Below are positions 45,738-56,446 of a DNA stretch of 64,000 bases, one piece after another. The stretch comes from Streptococcus suis (GTDB lineage: Bacteria > Bacillota > Bacilli > Lactobacillales > Streptococcaceae): contig NZ_JAMWEL010000010.1 in NCBI RefSeq assembly GCF_024509555.1, positions 17,357 through 81,356 on the forward strand, written 5' to 3'. Under the pieces are notes generated by a model. That model was given only the letters and a program-made list of their open reading frames with translations, did not search any database and had not been told where the DNA came from. Numbering within the stretch: position 1 is the first letter of the stretch; each line of letters opens with the position of its first letter. Position numbers and translations under genes: made by a program.

Positions 45738-45953
45738 TTTTAAGATACCAAGTCCGAACAGAAAACGATTGAAAAATAGAAAATCCTCATTTTCGTAGCT
45801 AATTATCTTTTTTCCGAGTTTTCCGGACGGGTTCAATTCCTTTCTTTCAGTTTCTTACGTAACCAATAAACCAGACCGTTCATCAAGTCAGGTCAAATTC
45901 TGGCTACACTCTTTCAAACAGGGCTAGGACGGTTGCCCGTCCTTTCATGATTC
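45738..45953 (-). other. Spacer between E1beta and E2 genes
   Basis: No gene. AGGACGGGCAACCGTCCT near 45919-45940 is a strong hairpin soon after the E1beta stop; it has only a short following T run. Confidence 0.45.
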
Positions 45954-46949
45954 TTAACCCTTGTTTACTTGCTTATAAATTGCCGCTTTGATTTTCTCTA
46001 CGTTTGGCAATACTGCGTTTTCAAGAATGTTTGCGTAAGGAACTGGTACATCGTCTGAAGCGATACGGATGATTGGTGCATCCAAGTAGTCAAAGGCTTC
46101 GCTTTCTGTGATGATTGACGCGATTTCACCGATGAAACCACCTGTTTTGTAAGCATCGTTAACCAAGATAACCTTACCAGTTTTCTTAACAGATTCGATG
46201 ATCAATTCTTTATCCAATGGGATAAGGGTACGTGGGTCAACCACTTCTACGCTGATGCCTTCAGCAGCTACTTCTTCAGCCGCTTTCAAGGCACGTTCCA
46301 ACATACGACCATATGAAATGATGGTTACATCTGTACCTTCACGTTTGATTTCGCCTTTACCAAGTGGAATGTAGAAATCTGGGTCCAAGTTAACTTCTTC
46401 TTTTTTACCGTAAAGTGCTTTTGGCTCCAAGAAGATAACTGGGTTGTTGTCAAGGATAGATGATTTCAAAAGACCTTTTGCATCGTTAGCTGTACCTGGT
46501 GCAACCACCTTGATACCTGGAATGTGGGTCAACCAAGCTTCGAGAGATTGTGAGTGCTGTGCCGCTGAACCAATACCTGAACCCGATGCCACACGGAAGG
46601 TTACAGGTGTTTTCAAGCCACCACCAAACATGTAGTTTGTTTTCGCAGCTTGGTTAACAATAGCATCAAGGGCAATTGTTACGAAGTCCATGAAGGTCAA
46701 GTCAACGATTGGACGAAGACCTGTTTGAGCTGCACCAACTGCAGAACCAGCGATTGCTGCCTCAGAGATAGGCGTGTCGCGAACGCGTTTTGGACCAAAT
46801 TCGTCCAACATACCAACAGATGTACCGAAGTCACCGCCGTAGATACCGACGTCTTCACCCATCAAGAATACTTTTTCATCCTTACGCATTTCTTCGCTTT
46901 GAGCCAAGTTAATCGCTTCACGCAAGGCCATTACTTTTGTTTCAGCCAT
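45954..46949 (-). CDS. pdhB: 2-oxo acid / acetoin dehydrogenase E1 beta subunit
   Basis: The 331-residue subunit pairs with E1alpha to decarboxylate the 2-oxo acid with TPP. It has EEMRKDEKVFLMGEDVGIYG, GLRPIVDLTFMDFVTIALD, and the C-terminal transketolase-like domain (DPRTLIPLDKELIIESVKKT). Whether pyruvate or acetoin is the substrate is not decided by sequence; the cluster is annotated both ways in streptococci. Confidence 0.93.
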   Translation of the reverse strand: MAETKVMALREAINLAQSEEMRKDEKVFLMGEDVGIYGGDFGTSVGMLDEFGPKRVRDTPISEAAIAGSAVGAAQTGLRPIVDLTFMDFVTIALDAIVNQAAKTNYMFGGGLKTPVTFRVASGSGIGSAAQHSQSLEAWLTHIPGIKVVAPGTANDAKGLLKSSILDNNPVIFLEPKALYGKKEEVNLDPDFYIPLGKGEIKREGTDVTIISYGRMLERALKAAEEVAAEGISVEVVDPRTLIPLDKELIIESVKKTGKVILVNDAYKTGGFIGEIASIITESEAFDYLDAPIIRIASDDVPVPYANILENAVLPNVEKIKAAIYKQVNKG

Positions 46950-47050
46950 TTTTTACTCCTAATTTATATCAATTTATCTTTACTGTAACAAGTAAAATGT
47001 AGAAAACTAATCAATTACTTCATTGTAATCAAGCGTCATAGCTGCTCGAG

Positions 47051-47090
47051 CTACCCTAGTTTGACTTGCTCTTTAGAACTTAGTCAAACT
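47051..47090. repeat. Hairpin repeat, copy 1
   Basis: A 40-bp unit containing AGTTTGACT ... AGTCAAACT; 38 of 40 bases match copy 2. Confidence 0.8.
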
Positions 47091-47179
47091 GATCACATCA
47101 CTTACGACACGGAGACTATTCAGCCGATATTGCTGAATAGGCGAAGTTAGTGAGGTAAGTAGGTAGTCCACCATAGTGG

Positions 47180-47219
47180 CTACCGTAGTTTGACTTGCTC
47201 TTTAGAGCTTAGTCAAACT
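47180..47219. repeat. Hairpin repeat, copy 2
   Basis: Same 40-bp unit as 47051-47090 in direct orientation, 89 bases away. Confidence 0.8.
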
Positions 47220-47337
47220 TCTTACGTTAATAGTTGGGTTCAGACTAGAGGCTTGGAAAAATAGATGAGCCATTAGTGATGTCCGCATCACTAGCTGACT
47301 CCCTAATTTTTCTGTGCCTCTTTAACGTCTTCACACC

Positions 47338-48306
47338 CTAGTCTACAAACACATCCTCATACGCTACTGAGATGTCTGGATCTGGGCTTTCTTGTGCGAA
47401 TTTCACAGATGCTTCTACTTGTTCTGCAACTTGTGCTTCGATGGCATCCAATTCTTCGTCAGTCGCAATCTTGTTCTCTGTCAAGTATTTGCGGTATTTC
47501 TTAAGTGGGTCTTTTGCTTTCCACTCGTTAACTTCTTCTTTTGTACGGTAAACACCTGCATCGGCAGTTGAGTGACCAAACCAGCGGTATGATTCAACTT
47601 CGACCATGGCTGGTCCATTACCTGCACGAACGTACTCGATAACTTCTTGCATTTTCTCATAAACGGCAATCACGTCGTTTCCATCTTCAACATAGTGACC
47701 TGGCATACCATATGCAGCAGCACGTTGGTAAAGGTGAGGAATCTTAGTCGAATAAGAAATATCTGTTGAGATACCGTAACGGTTGTTGGTAATGAAGAAG
47801 ATAACTGGCAAGTTCCAAACAGCTGCCAAGTTCATTGACTCATGGAAGGAACCTTCGTTAGTAGCTGAGTCACCTGAGAAGGCGATAACGATGTTATCTG
47901 TACCAAGATATTGTTGGGTAAGGGCTGCACCAACTGCAAGGGCATAACCACCACCTACGATACCGTTTGAACCGAAGTTCCCTTTTTCAACGTTAGCCAA
48001 GTGCATAGAACCACCACGGCCTTTAGATGTACCTGTTGCTTTACCAGCAAGCTCTGCCATCATACCGTTGATATCAATACCTTTTGCAATAACGTGACCG
48101 TGTCCACGGTGGTGTGAGAAGATGATGTCCTGCTCTGTCAAACCAGCGATTGGGCCAACAGCTGCCGCTTCTTCACCAACTGAGAAGTGAGTCATACCTT
48201 GTACGAAGCCACGACGCACCAATTTATTCAATTTCATGTCAACATCACGGATTTGTTGCATTTTTAGAAACATGTCCAAATGTTGTTCTTTTGAGATAGA
48301 TACCAT
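47338..48306 (-). CDS. pdhA: 2-oxo acid / acetoin dehydrogenase E1 alpha subunit
   Basis: The 322-residue subunit has the TPP motif GDSATNEGSFHESMNLAAVW followed by IFFITNN, RGHGHVIAKG with the phosphorylation-loop-like region, and SYRWFGHSTADAG. Start ATG 48306 has TTGGAGGAAATT upstream. It is the first gene of the leftward E1alpha-E1beta-E2-E3 cluster. Confidence 0.94.
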   Translation of the reverse strand: MVSISKEQHLDMFLKMQQIRDVDMKLNKLVRRGFVQGMTHFSVGEEAAAVGPIAGLTEQDIIFSHHRGHGHVIAKGIDINGMMAELAGKATGTSKGRGGSMHLANVEKGNFGSNGIVGGGYALAVGAALTQQYLGTDNIVIAFSGDSATNEGSFHESMNLAAVWNLPVIFFITNNRYGISTDISYSTKIPHLYQRAAAYGMPGHYVEDGNDVIAVYEKMQEVIEYVRAGNGPAMVEVESYRWFGHSTADAGVYRTKEEVNEWKAKDPLKKYRKYLTENKIATDEELDAIEAQVAEQVEASVKFAQESPDPDISVAYEDVFVD

Positions 48307-48535
48307 AATTTCCTCCAAAGGTTTTCTCTTACCTTTCTATGATAGACTAATCTTTCACAAATGGCAAATTTTTGAACCGTTTTCTTTTTGCAGAAATTTT
48401 CTTGAAAAGCCTATTCTAGTGCGATTTTTCACAATTTAGTCATAAATTACAAACAACTCTTGAAATATTTTTCACAAACTTCATCTACTATTGAAAGCCA
48501 GTTCCCTTTTTGTTAATATATAGTTGGAGGTACTT

Positions 48536-49195
48536 ATGGAATTTGATCTATTTATTACGATTTGCAATTACATTGGTACAATTGCTTTTGCCGTTTCTGG
48601 AGCGGTTAAGGGTTTTAAAAAGAATCTAGATATCTTTGGTATCTGCCTTCTCAGCATAATAACTGCTGTCGGAGGTGGAATCATTCGTGACATCATGGCC
48701 AATCGCATACCAACTGCACTAACCGATCCAAAGGCTGCCTATCTTTCTATAGGAGTAGCCATCATTCTGTACATCGTTGTCATCAATGTAAAGCAGGACA
48801 AGCCCCTTGATAATAAGATGATTCTATTTCTTTCCAAGGCTAATCTAGTCTTCGATGCAATTGGACTAGCAATTTTTTCTCTAATCGGAGCCAGTACGGG
48901 AGTCTCACTTGAATTAAATGCGATGACAAGTGGAATTTTAGCAGCACTGACTGGTGTCGGAGGAGGAATAGCACGCGATATGCTTGTTAATGAAACGCCT
49001 ATCGTTCTTAAAGAAGATGTCTATGCTGTTCTTGCACTCTTCTCTGGAATCCTTTATCATCTTTGCGTTGTAAATTGGAAAGTGCCACAAATTCCAATCT
49101 TCATCACAATTTTTAGCATTTCTTTATTCATTCGACTCCTTGTCATTAAATACAAAATTAATCTGCCAAATATGGAACATAAAAGAAAGGTCTGA
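48536..49195 (+). CDS. TRIC/YicG-family membrane protein
   Basis: The 219-residue protein has six to seven membrane segments and two repeats with a glycine motif typical of the TRIC channel family: TAVGGGIIRDIMANRIPTAL and TGVGGGIARDMLVNETPIVL. Prokaryotic members form trimeric cation channels. Start ATG 48536 has GGAGG. It is convergent with the next gene and shares a terminator. Confidence 0.88.
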   Translation: MEFDLFITICNYIGTIAFAVSGAVKGFKKNLDIFGICLLSIITAVGGGIIRDIMANRIPTALTDPKAAYLSIGVAIILYIVVINVKQDKPLDNKMILFLSKANLVFDAIGLAIFSLIGASTGVSLELNAMTSGILAALTGVGGGIARDMLVNETPIVLKEDVYAVLALFSGILYHLCVVNWKVPQIPIFITIFSISLFIRLLVIKYKINLPNMEHKRKV

Positions 49196-49215
49196 GTTCT
49201 TCTACTCAGACCTTT
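49186..49215. terminator. Bidirectional terminator
   Basis: AAAGGTCTGAGT pairs perfectly with ACTCAGACCTTT across a six-base loop between the convergent genes. Confidence 0.85.
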
Positions 49216-49230
49216 TAGTATGATTATTGA

Positions 49231-50379
49231 TTACCAGCCACCGCGACCACCAGGTCCTGTCGCTGTGATTTGAGTAATTTGCTCGCCGTTAACTGTCACA
49301 GTACCTCCTGTCAACTCAGCCGTTCCATCAAAGTCAAAGGCTGATTGAGCCGTTACATCGATTGTACCACCTGAGATGTAGATATCACCATTGGCATCGA
49401 AACCATCAGTATCTCCACTACCTACAGCGACTTTCAAATCTCCTCCAGTTACTTTGATAAAGATATCCGTAGAAATTGTACTTGCTGCATTGATAGCATC
49501 ATCTGCCCCATAAACATCTAATGTACCACCATTAATGGTAATATTCGTTCCTTCAAGAGCTTCTGCTGATTCTGGAACAGTAATCGTACCTCCATCAATT
49601 GTCAGTGCTGTTTCTGCCTTAATAGCATCATCGCCTGCCTTCACAGTGATATCACCACCAGTAATCGTTGTGTAACCTTTTGTTGTATCAGTATCATTGG
49701 TTGATTTAATACCATCACCACCTGCAGTTACATCGATCGTACCTCCATTAATTGTCATAGAATCCTTACCACGGATACCATCATCCACCGCAGTGACGGT
49801 AATATTTCCTGAATTCACGACAAGGTCATCTGTCGATACGATACCATCTTGGAAGTTCCCCTCAACCGTCAGACTACCATTACCTGTAATGGTCAAATCA
49901 GCTTCAACATGGATAGCCCCTTCAATATTGGTATCTGAGTGACTGCTTGTATCCTTAACAGTATTTGTGGTTCCATCTTTGATTTCCAATTCAACATTAT
50001 CAGCATTTATGACATTGATTGCGGCGGTATCTGAACTTGAAATCTCAGCACCTGCTAAAATAATACGAACATTAGCATCTGTTTCAACTGTTACTCCAGC
50101 TGTTGTTGAGCCAGTCAAGATGTAAGTACCACCTTCTGTAATTTTCAGGCCATCATTTGACAAAGTCACTTCTTTACTTGGAAGAGTTGACCAATCTATG
50201 GATGACGAACTTGAATCAGATGATGAGCCGTTATTTGAAGTTGTCGCTACGCTTGTCTGACTAGTTGCAACTGAACTTGAAGTTGTTGTTGAACTAGAAG
50301 TAGTTGAACATGCAGCAAGAACACCTAAACTCATAAGAGTAACACCTGAGTAAAGTAATTTTTTAAGATTTGATTTCAT
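49231..50379 (-). CDS. Lipoprotein with beta-helix carbohydrate-binding domain (Cthe_2159-like)
   Basis: The 382-residue product has a lipoprotein signal (SGVTLMSLGVLAACSTTSS; lipobox cysteine near residue 24), a Ser/Thr-rich linker to about residue 60 and then repetitive short strands (GNITVTAVDDGIRGKDSMTI; GGTIDVTAGGDGIKSTND) typical of a right-handed beta-helix. It ends GPGGRGGW. Members of the Cthe_2159-like family bind polysaccharide with calcium. Probably exported and lipid-anchored. Exact ligand unknown. Confidence 0.78.
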   Translation of the reverse strand: MKSNLKKLLYSGVTLMSLGVLAACSTTSSSTTTSSSVATSQTSVATTSNNGSSSDSSSSSIDWSTLPSKEVTLSNDGLKITEGGTYILTGSTTAGVTVETDANVRIILAGAEISSSDTAAINVINADNVELEIKDGTTNTVKDTSSHSDTNIEGAIHVEADLTITGNGSLTVEGNFQDGIVSTDDLVVNSGNITVTAVDDGIRGKDSMTINGGTIDVTAGGDGIKSTNDTDTTKGYTTITGGDITVKAGDDAIKAETALTIDGGTITVPESAEALEGTNITINGGTLDVYGADDAINAASTISTDIFIKVTGGDLKVAVGSGDTDGFDANGDIYISGGTIDVTAQSAFDFDGTAELTGGTVTVNGEQITQITATGPGGRGGW

Positions 50380-50583
50380 AATTTAAGTTCCTTTTCTTTC
50401 ATTAGGAAGTTATATCCCTTCCCTATATGCTATAAGTTTACCTGTCAAACCTAAAAGAAAGGTTAAAGATAGCCAAAAGAAAACTTAAAGTAAATAATTA
50501 TTATTTTCCGACTCATTATCAGAATTGCCAAATCTTACTTAACACATACAATAGAGCTTTGCACATAAAGTTATGTGTAACAA
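50380..50583. other. Intergenic region upstream of the lipoprotein gene
   Basis: No gene seen. The region is AT-rich and should contain the leftward promoter of the lipoprotein gene. Confidence 0.4.
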
Positions 50584-50612
50584 GAAAAAAGCCGAATGTT
50601 CCCATTCGACTT
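50584..50612 (-). terminator. Terminator after rbfA
   Basis: AGTCGAATG-GGAA-CATTCGGCT followed by T6 on the minus strand. Confidence 0.85.
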
Positions 50613-50619
50613 TCCTATC

Positions 50620-50973
50620 TTAATCTTTCTGCTCAAGAGCACGCAACATTTGATCAATCTTGTTGCCGTACTCAATGGATTGGTCTTTTTCAAAGACTAA
50701 ATCAGGAATTTTATAGAGGGTCAGTTTGCGACCTAGTTCTCTCTTAATGGTTCCCGTTGCTTTTTCAAGACCAGTTTGAGCTTTTTGATTGTCAGAAGCC
50801 AGGTTACTCATAATCGTATAGTAAACCTTGGCCATAGACAAATCACCTACCATCTGCACATCAGTAATAGTCACACCTTGCACGCGAGGGTCACGGACTT
50901 TCTTTTGCAAAATCTCATTGACTTCACGCTTAATCTCCATCCCTACACGGTCTGTTCGAAAATGGTTTGCCAT
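50620..50973 (-). CDS. rbfA: Ribosome-binding factor A
   Basis: The 117-residue KH-like protein begins [20 protein letters not shown] and contains [20 protein letters not shown], the family signature. It helps 30S subunit maturation. It is the last gene of the rimP-nusA-infB operon. RBS GAAAGGAGAGAAT. Confidence 0.95.
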   Translation of the reverse strand: MANHFRTDRVGMEIKREVNEILQKKVRDPRVQGVTITDVQMVGDLSMAKVYYTIMSNLASDNQKAQTGLEKATGTIKRELGRKLTLYKIPDLVFEKDQSIEYGNKIDQMLRALEQKD

Positions 50974-50998
50974 ATTCTCTCCTTTCTCGAATGATAGA

Positions 50999-51100
50999 AA
51001 AGCTGAGTTTCCTCAGCTTGAAAAATTTATGTAAGCTTGAACAATTACTGTTTCAAACTTATTATATTCTGTTTTGGTTATCTTTCTCTACTTGATTCTC
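50999..51100 (-). other. Two hairpins between infB and rbfA
   Basis: AAGCTGAG-GAAA-CTCAGCTT near 51000-51019, and CTCTACTT/AAGTAGAG near 51088-51116. Neither has a good T run on the minus strand; they may protect or set RNA ends between the two genes. Confidence 0.45.
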
Positions 51101-51127
51101 ATCAAAAAAGTAGAGTGTTTGAACAAA

Positions 51128-53926
51128 TTACTTCTTAATTTCTTCCATGATGTAGGCTTCGATGGTATCATCTACACGGATGTCGTTGTAGTTTTCAATC
51201 ATCAAACCACCTTCTTGGGCATTACCGACTTCTTTCACATCGTCCTTGTAACGTTTCAAGCTGCCCAATTTACCGTCGAAGATAACAACACCGTCACGGA
51301 TAACACGAACACTTGAGTCACGGGTAACCTTACCACGTACGACCATGAAACCACCGATTGTGCCGACTTTAGAAACTTTAAAGGTTTCACGAATGATTGC
51401 CTCACCAATGATTTTTTCTTCGTATTCAGGATCCAACATCCCTTTCATGGCATCTTCCATCTCTTCAATCACCTTGTAGATGATGCTGTGAAGACGTACT
51501 TCGACATCATCCGCTTCCGCTTGGTTACGAGCTTCGGCAGTTGGACGAACGTTGAAACCAATGACGAGGGCATTTGATGCTTCTGCAAGGGTGATGTCTG
51601 ATTCGTTGATGGCACCTACTGCAGAGTGGACAATATTGACACGCACGCCTTCCACTTCGATTTTCTGAAGAGAAGTTGCGAGAGCCTCAACGGAACCTTG
51701 TACGTCAGCCTTGATGATCACATTAACAGACTTAACTTCACCTGCTTTAAGGGTGTCAAATAGGTTTTCAAGGCTAACTCGTTGCGTTGCTTGACGCTGT
51801 TTAAGAAGGGCACGTTTGGCACGCTCTTCACCAGCTGCACGCGCAGATTTTTCATCTTCATAGACAGCGAAATGATCACCAGCCATTGGTGTTTCGTTGA
51901 GACCTGTAATAGATACTGGTGTAGATGGTCCAGCCACCTTGACACGACGACCAAGATCGTTGGTCATGGCACGAACACGGCCAAAGGTATTTCCGACAAC
52001 GATTGGGTCTTGAACATTCAAGGTACCTTGTTGAACGAGAAGGGTCGCAACCGCACCTTTTCCTTTGTCCAAATGCGCTTCGATAACCGTACCAATAGCA
52101 CGTACAGTTGGGTCTGCCTTGAGTTCTTGGATTTCAGCTACAAGTAGAACCGTTTCCAACAAATCATCAATGTTTTGGTTGAATTTAGCAGAAATTTCTA
52201 CGAACTCAGACTCACCGCCCCAGGCAGTTGAGATAACACCGTGTTCAGCCAATTCACCGATAACACGCTCTGGGTTTGCACCTGGCTTGTCAATCTTGTT
52301 GATAGCTACAATGATTGGAACGTTGGCAGCTTTAGAGTGGTTGATAGCCTCAATGGTCTGTGGCATGACACCGTCATCAGCTGCAACGACTAGAATTGTC
52401 AAGTCTGTGACTGATGCACCACGAGCACGCATAGATGTAAAGGCCGCGTGTCCAGGCGTATCCAAGAAAGTAATTTTCTTGCCATTTTCTTCGATTTGGT
52501 AGGCACCAATATGCTGAGTGATACCACCCGCTTCGCCTGTTGCAACACGAGAGTTACGAAGGGTATCCAAAAGCGTTGTCTTACCGTGGTCAACGTGTCC
52601 CATGATGGTCACAACTGGTGGACGCTCAACCATTTCTTCTTCATTGAGGTAGCCTTCTTCTACGAAGAAACGCTCAATATCTGCATTATCCACTTCAACC
52701 TTTTCCTTGGCTTCAATACCATAATCCACCATGAGGAGTTCGATAGTATCTCCATCCAGAGATTGGTTTTGAGTTGCCATAACACCCATGAGGAAGAGTT
52801 TCTTGACGATTTCGGCAGGTTCACGTTTGATCCGTTTTGCAATTTCTGCAACGGTCATGCCAGCTGTGTATTCAAATTCTGTCGGCAATTCGTGGAACTT
52901 GCGCTCTGTGACAGGCTTGACAGGTTGGTTGTTCTTGCCTTTTTTATTTTTCTTGTTGTTATTCCAGTTACTATTCTTTTGATTTCTCACTTGATTTTGA
53001 CTATTTCGATTTCTTTGTTGTTTCCGTGGACCATCTTCTTCGTCACTATTGAAGTCACGTTTCTTGTCTGGTCGAGCTTGTTTCTTACGACGAGTATCTA
53101 CAGCACTTTCTGCAACTGTTTCAGGTACCGATACAATCGGGGTTGGTTTGACAAATGGCTTGCTTTCGAACACCGGTTCTTCGAACTTGATTTCCTTTGG
53201 TTTTTTCGGTTGCTTTTTAGCCTCCTGAGCCTGACGGAAACGTTCTTCGCTGGTACGAGCATACTCTGCATTTTGCTCTGCTTTTAGGGCAGCTGCACGC
53301 GCTTTGAAGTCAATCTTAGGAGCTGCTGGTTTTGCAACCTCTTTTTGCTCAAAACGTGCTGATTGAGCAGGTCGATTGTCTTGACGACGGCTGTCACGAT
53401 TGTCGCGACGGTCGCCAAAACGATTATCCTTGCGTTTGTCTCCACCTTGTTCACGTCGGTTGTCGCGACGATCATTGCGGTCGTTATTTGGGCGACTTTG
53501 ACCTTGTTGACGGTTGTCACGACGGTCTTGGTTTTGTTTGCCTTGACCACCTTTACCTTGTGCTCGCTTAGCTGCTTGTTCCTTAGCACGCGCTTCCCGT
53601 TCTGCCTTAAAGTTACGACTCTGAGGGCGGTGTGGTGCTGCTGGAGCAGTCGCCTTTGGTTCTTCCTTGGTTACTGGAGCAGGTGCTTCTTGCTTTACTA
53701 CTGGAGCCTTGCTTTCGGCTGGTTTCTCAACGGACTGAACCTTCTCTGCAGGTTGTGGAGTTTCTGCTTTCTTAGCAAAGCTATCCGCCAAACGTTTGGC
53801 ACTTGCTTCATCCACGCTCGAAGCATGGCTTTTGACTTCAAAACCCAATTCTTGAGCCTTAGCAACAACTTCCTTGCTGCTTACGCCTAATTCTCGGGCA
53901 ATTTCATTCAATCTCTTTTTAGACAA
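51128..53926 (-). CDS. infB: Translation initiation factor IF-2
   Basis: The 932-residue GTPase has the IF2N region ([20 protein letters not shown]), a long basic, Arg/Asn/Gln-rich linker (residues 100-330), a second IF2N segment, and the G domain: [33 protein letters not shown], with domains 2-4 behind. It brings initiator tRNA to the 30S subunit. It lies 18 bases after ylxQ. The linker sequence is of repetitive composition but intact. Confidence 0.97.
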   Translation of the reverse strand: MSKKRLNEIARELGVSSKEVVAKAQELGFEVKSHASSVDEASAKRLADSFAKKAETPQPAEKVQSVEKPAESKAPVVKQEAPAPVTKEEPKATAPAAPHRPQSRNFKAEREARAKEQAAKRAQGKGGQGKQNQDRRDNRQQGQSRPNNDRNDRRDNRREQGGDKRKDNRFGDRRDNRDSRRQDNRPAQSARFEQKEVAKPAAPKIDFKARAAALKAEQNAEYARTSEERFRQAQEAKKQPKKPKEIKFEEPVFESKPFVKPTPIVSVPETVAESAVDTRRKKQARPDKKRDFNSDEEDGPRKQQRNRNSQNQVRNQKNSNWNNNKKNKKGKNNQPVKPVTERKFHELPTEFEYTAGMTVAEIAKRIKREPAEIVKKLFLMGVMATQNQSLDGDTIELLMVDYGIEAKEKVEVDNADIERFFVEEGYLNEEEMVERPPVVTIMGHVDHGKTTLLDTLRNSRVATGEAGGITQHIGAYQIEENGKKITFLDTPGHAAFTSMRARGASVTDLTILVVAADDGVMPQTIEAINHSKAANVPIIVAINKIDKPGANPERVIGELAEHGVISTAWGGESEFVEISAKFNQNIDDLLETVLLVAEIQELKADPTVRAIGTVIEAHLDKGKGAVATLLVQQGTLNVQDPIVVGNTFGRVRAMTNDLGRRVKVAGPSTPVSITGLNETPMAGDHFAVYEDEKSARAAGEERAKRALLKQRQATQRVSLENLFDTLKAGEVKSVNVIIKADVQGSVEALATSLQKIEVEGVRVNIVHSAVGAINESDITLAEASNALVIGFNVRPTAEARNQAEADDVEVRLHSIIYKVIEEMEDAMKGMLDPEYEEKIIGEAIIRETFKVSKVGTIGGFMVVRGKVTRDSSVRVIRDGVVIFDGKLGSLKRYKDDVKEVGNAQEGGLMIENYNDIRVDDTIEAYIMEEIKK

Positions 53927-53943
53927 TGCCTTGTCCTCCTGTT

Positions 53944-54252
53944 CTATTCCATAATAGACCTCATCTTCTTTGTAAATCCAGCGTCTGTCACTGCAAGAAC
54001 TTTTCTAGCCTTGCCGACGGCTGCACTCAATTCCAGTGTTGAAAACACTGTTACAACTTCTACTTGATAGGTATGACTTTTATCTGTAACTTTTTTACTT
54101 AAATTTCCAGCAGCATCATTAGCTAAATAAACCAATTTCGCCTGCCCTTTTTGAATAGCTTCAACAACCAGATCCTCACCTGAAACCAAGCGACCTGCTC
54201 GTTGGGCTAATCCCAATAAATTTAAGATTTTCTGTTTCTTATTCCAGTCCAA
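53944..54252 (-). CDS. ylxQ: L7Ae-family RNA-binding protein YlxQ
   Basis: The 102-residue protein has the L7Ae/L30e fold: [34 protein letters not shown] centre and [13 protein letters not shown]. It probably starts at TTG 54252 (MDWNKKQ), after AGAGGAGAGAGC; the 12 residues before it in a longer frame overlap ylxR and look non-coding. It is part of the nusA operon. Confidence 0.85.
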   Translation of the reverse strand: MDWNKKQKILNLLGLAQRAGRLVSGEDLVVEAIQKGQAKLVYLANDAAGNLSKKVTDKSHTYQVEVVTVFSTLELSAAVGKARKVLAVTDAGFTKKMRSIME

Positions 54253-54535
54253 GCTCTCTCCTCTTGACCTTGTGATCAACATAGGCAATCAATTCATCGT
54301 AGAACTCTTCAGCCACTTCCATGCTAAATGAACGATCAAAGACACGACGTTTCTTAGCTTGGCTTGCCTCATCATTGTCAAGCTTGATGTAAGCTCCACG
54401 ACCATTTGCCTTGCCTGTTGGATCGATAAATACTTGACCTTCTTTATTTTTTACAATACGGAGCAAATCCCGTTTGTCGATGATTTCACCGGACACCACA
54501 GACTTGCGCAAGGGTATTTTTCTAGCTTTTGCCAT
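54239..54535 (-). CDS. ylxR: YlxR-family nucleic-acid-binding protein
   Basis: The 98-residue DUF448 protein has the RKSVVSGEIIDKRDLLRIVK region, DPTGKANGRGAYI (family signature GRGAY) and KRRVFDRSF. It binds RNA or acts as a small regulator in this operon. Overlap with ylxQ supports coupling. Confidence 0.92.
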   Translation of the reverse strand: MAKARKIPLRKSVVSGEIIDKRDLLRIVKNKEGQVFIDPTGKANGRGAYIKLDNDEASQAKKRRVFDRSFSMEVAEEFYDELIAYVDHKVKRRELGLE

Positions 54536-54551
54536 GGTTGCTCCTTTTGTT

Positions 54552-55706
54552 CTATTCTTGTTCTTCTGTAAATTCTTCCGCGACTTCTTCTACAAGCTCT
54601 TCTGCCGCATATTGAGCAGCCTCAATTGCTTCATATTCTGATGCAGACTTGATGTCGATACGGAATCCGGTCAAATGAGCTGCTAAACGAACGTTCTGAC
54701 CACGACGACCGATTGCCAAGGACAATTTATCATCTGGCACAACAACAGTAGCATGCTTGCCATCTTCTGTATCAAACAATACTTGGTCAACTTCTGCAGG
54801 AGCGAGAGCATTGTAGATAAATTCTGCTTCATCTGCTACCCACTCGATGACATCAATATTTTCCTCAGTCGGAATCATGCGGTCATTCTTAGCATCGTAA
54901 CGAGCTGGGTGGAATTTGCTGGTGATTTTCTTGATATTTGAACCACCACGACCAACGATTGTACCGATAGCATCTACGTTTGGATTATGGCTACGAACAG
55001 CCACTTTCGTACGGTCTCCAGCTTCACGGGCCACACTCATGATTTCAACAGTTCCATCATATACTTCAGGAATTTCCTGTTCCATGAGGCGTTTGATCAT
55101 CTCTGGATGGCTACGGCTGACAAATACGTTCACCCCACGGCCGTTATCTTCTACCTTGTAAACATAGACCTCGATACGGTCATGTGATTGAAAAACCTCA
55201 CCAGGAATTTGATCCTGTTTGGACAGCTGAGCTTCAATGGTGCCAAGATTGACATAGATGAAACGATTGTCAAAACGCTCAACCGTACCTGACATAATCT
55301 CATTTTCATGTTGCTTGTAGGTATTGAAGGTAATGGCACGCTTTTGCTTGCGCATTTTTTCCATGATGGTCTGCTTAGCTGATTGAGCAGCTACGCGACC
55401 AAATTCTGCAGGATCTTCTTGGAATTTGATTTTATCACCCATTTCATACGCAGTTGAGATGGCCAAGGCATCCTTGAGGCTGATTTCCAACCGGCTATCA
55501 AAGACCTCATCCACTACTTCACGGACAGTATATACGTGGAAATCAGCCTTCTTCTCATCAAACTCGATAACTGCTGACTCAGCTTGTCCATAGCGACGCT
55601 TATAAGCAGAACGAAGTGATTCTGTTACTGCATCAATAATATCCGCCTTGTTAATACCCATGTCTTCCTCTAAAATACGGAAGGCTTCTAGCATTTCTCT
55701 ACTCAT
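54552..55706 (-). CDS. nusA: Transcription factor NusA
   Basis: The 384-residue protein has the N-terminal RNA polymerase-binding domain, an S1 domain (MSGTVERFDNRFIYVNLGTI), and two KH domains (GTIVGRGGSNIKKITSKFHP; LSLAIGRRGQNVRLAAHLTG), then a short acidic tail. It controls pausing and termination. Length is normal for Firmicutes. Confidence 0.97.
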   Translation of the reverse strand: MSREMLEAFRILEEDMGINKADIIDAVTESLRSAYKRRYGQAESAVIEFDEKKADFHVYTVREVVDEVFDSRLEISLKDALAISTAYEMGDKIKFQEDPAEFGRVAAQSAKQTIMEKMRKQKRAITFNTYKQHENEIMSGTVERFDNRFIYVNLGTIEAQLSKQDQIPGEVFQSHDRIEVYVYKVEDNGRGVNVFVSRSHPEMIKRLMEQEIPEVYDGTVEIMSVAREAGDRTKVAVRSHNPNVDAIGTIVGRGGSNIKKITSKFHPARYDAKNDRMIPTEENIDVIEWVADEAEFIYNALAPAEVDQVLFDTEDGKHATVVVPDDKLSLAIGRRGQNVRLAAHLTGFRIDIKSASEYEAIEAAQYAAEELVEEVAEEFTEEQE

Positions 55707-55745
55707 TTTGATTTCCTTTTGATGTCAAAAGGTCCTTTCTTACAC

Positions 55746-56216
55746 TTAAATTTTAACGGCCAAACGTGCCTTAGCTACTGTTGAATATGGAATGGTCACT
55801 TCTTTTTTACGTGTCTTGTCCATGTACTCCATGACCAAGTCTGTACCATCAAAAGATAGAAGAGTTCCTTCAAAAACCTTGACTTTGTCAATAGCCTGAT
55901 AGAGCTTGACATGGATGTATTTCCCAACAGCCTGGGTAACTGCATCTGCTGTCTTCAAGGGACGTTCTAGACCTGGACTGGTCACTTCAAGCATATACTG
56001 CTCTGGGAAAGGATCCGGCTGAATGGTATCCAAAAGCGGACTAATGACTTCTGATAAATCTGCCGTATCTTGAAGGGAAATCCCTCCTTCCTTATCAATA
56101 AAAATAGACAGGACATAGTCACCACCCATTTTGCCATATTCCACATCTACCAATTCATAGGGAGACTGGATAGCTGGTGCAATGGTAGCCGTGACTAAAT
56201 CAACAATTGATGACAT
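55746..56216 (-). CDS. rimP: Ribosome maturation factor RimP
   Basis: The 156-residue protein has [39 protein letters not shown], and [17 protein letters not shown], the family signature. Start ATG 56216 has AGGAGGTGCCT upstream. It is the first gene of the nusA operon. Confidence 0.95.
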   Translation of the reverse strand: MSSIVDLVTATIAPAIQSPYELVDVEYGKMGGDYVLSIFIDKEGGISLQDTADLSEVISPLLDTIQPDPFPEQYMLEVTSPGLERPLKTADAVTQAVGKYIHVKLYQAIDKVKVFEGTLLSFDGTDLVMEYMDKTRKKEVTIPYSTVAKARLAVKI

Positions 56217-56266
56217 AGGCACCTCCTTTTACAATTCTAACCTGTCACAATCTGCATACAGGGAAA

Positions 56267-56286
56267 GGGTTGACTGACGTCAACCC
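56267..56286. other. Perfect hairpin in the rimP leader region
   Basis: GGGTTGAC-TGAC-GTCAACCC. On the + strand it is followed by CCTTTTCTCTTT, a terminator-like run; on the minus strand it lies in the leader of rimP-nusA and could act as an attenuator. Confidence 0.5.
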
Positions 56287-56446
56287 CCTTTTCTCTTTAT
56301 TTCTACCCTGTATTCTATCATAATTTCGAACACCTGTAAAGGAAAACGATAAGGATAGAAATTGTAAGCGTTATCCATTTTTAATCTTGTCTTCTAAAAC
56401 TTGAAATTGGGGAATCATTCATTTATACTATCCTTGGAGGTGCATC

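Larger units (their letters stand above)
46950..47337 (-). other. Long hairpin-rich spacer between E1alpha and E1beta genes
   Basis: About 390 bases without a gene. It holds two near-identical 40-bp hairpin repeats with a CTATTCAGC/GCTGAATAG stem (around 47118-47142) between them. Operon genes are rarely this far apart. Confidence 0.6.

Noticed and set aside
52448..53287. Long + strand frame opposite infB
   Set aside because: Shadow of the IF-2 coding sequence: Phe/Leu/Val-rich because it is antisense to Lys/Glu/Asn-rich codons, with no RBS.
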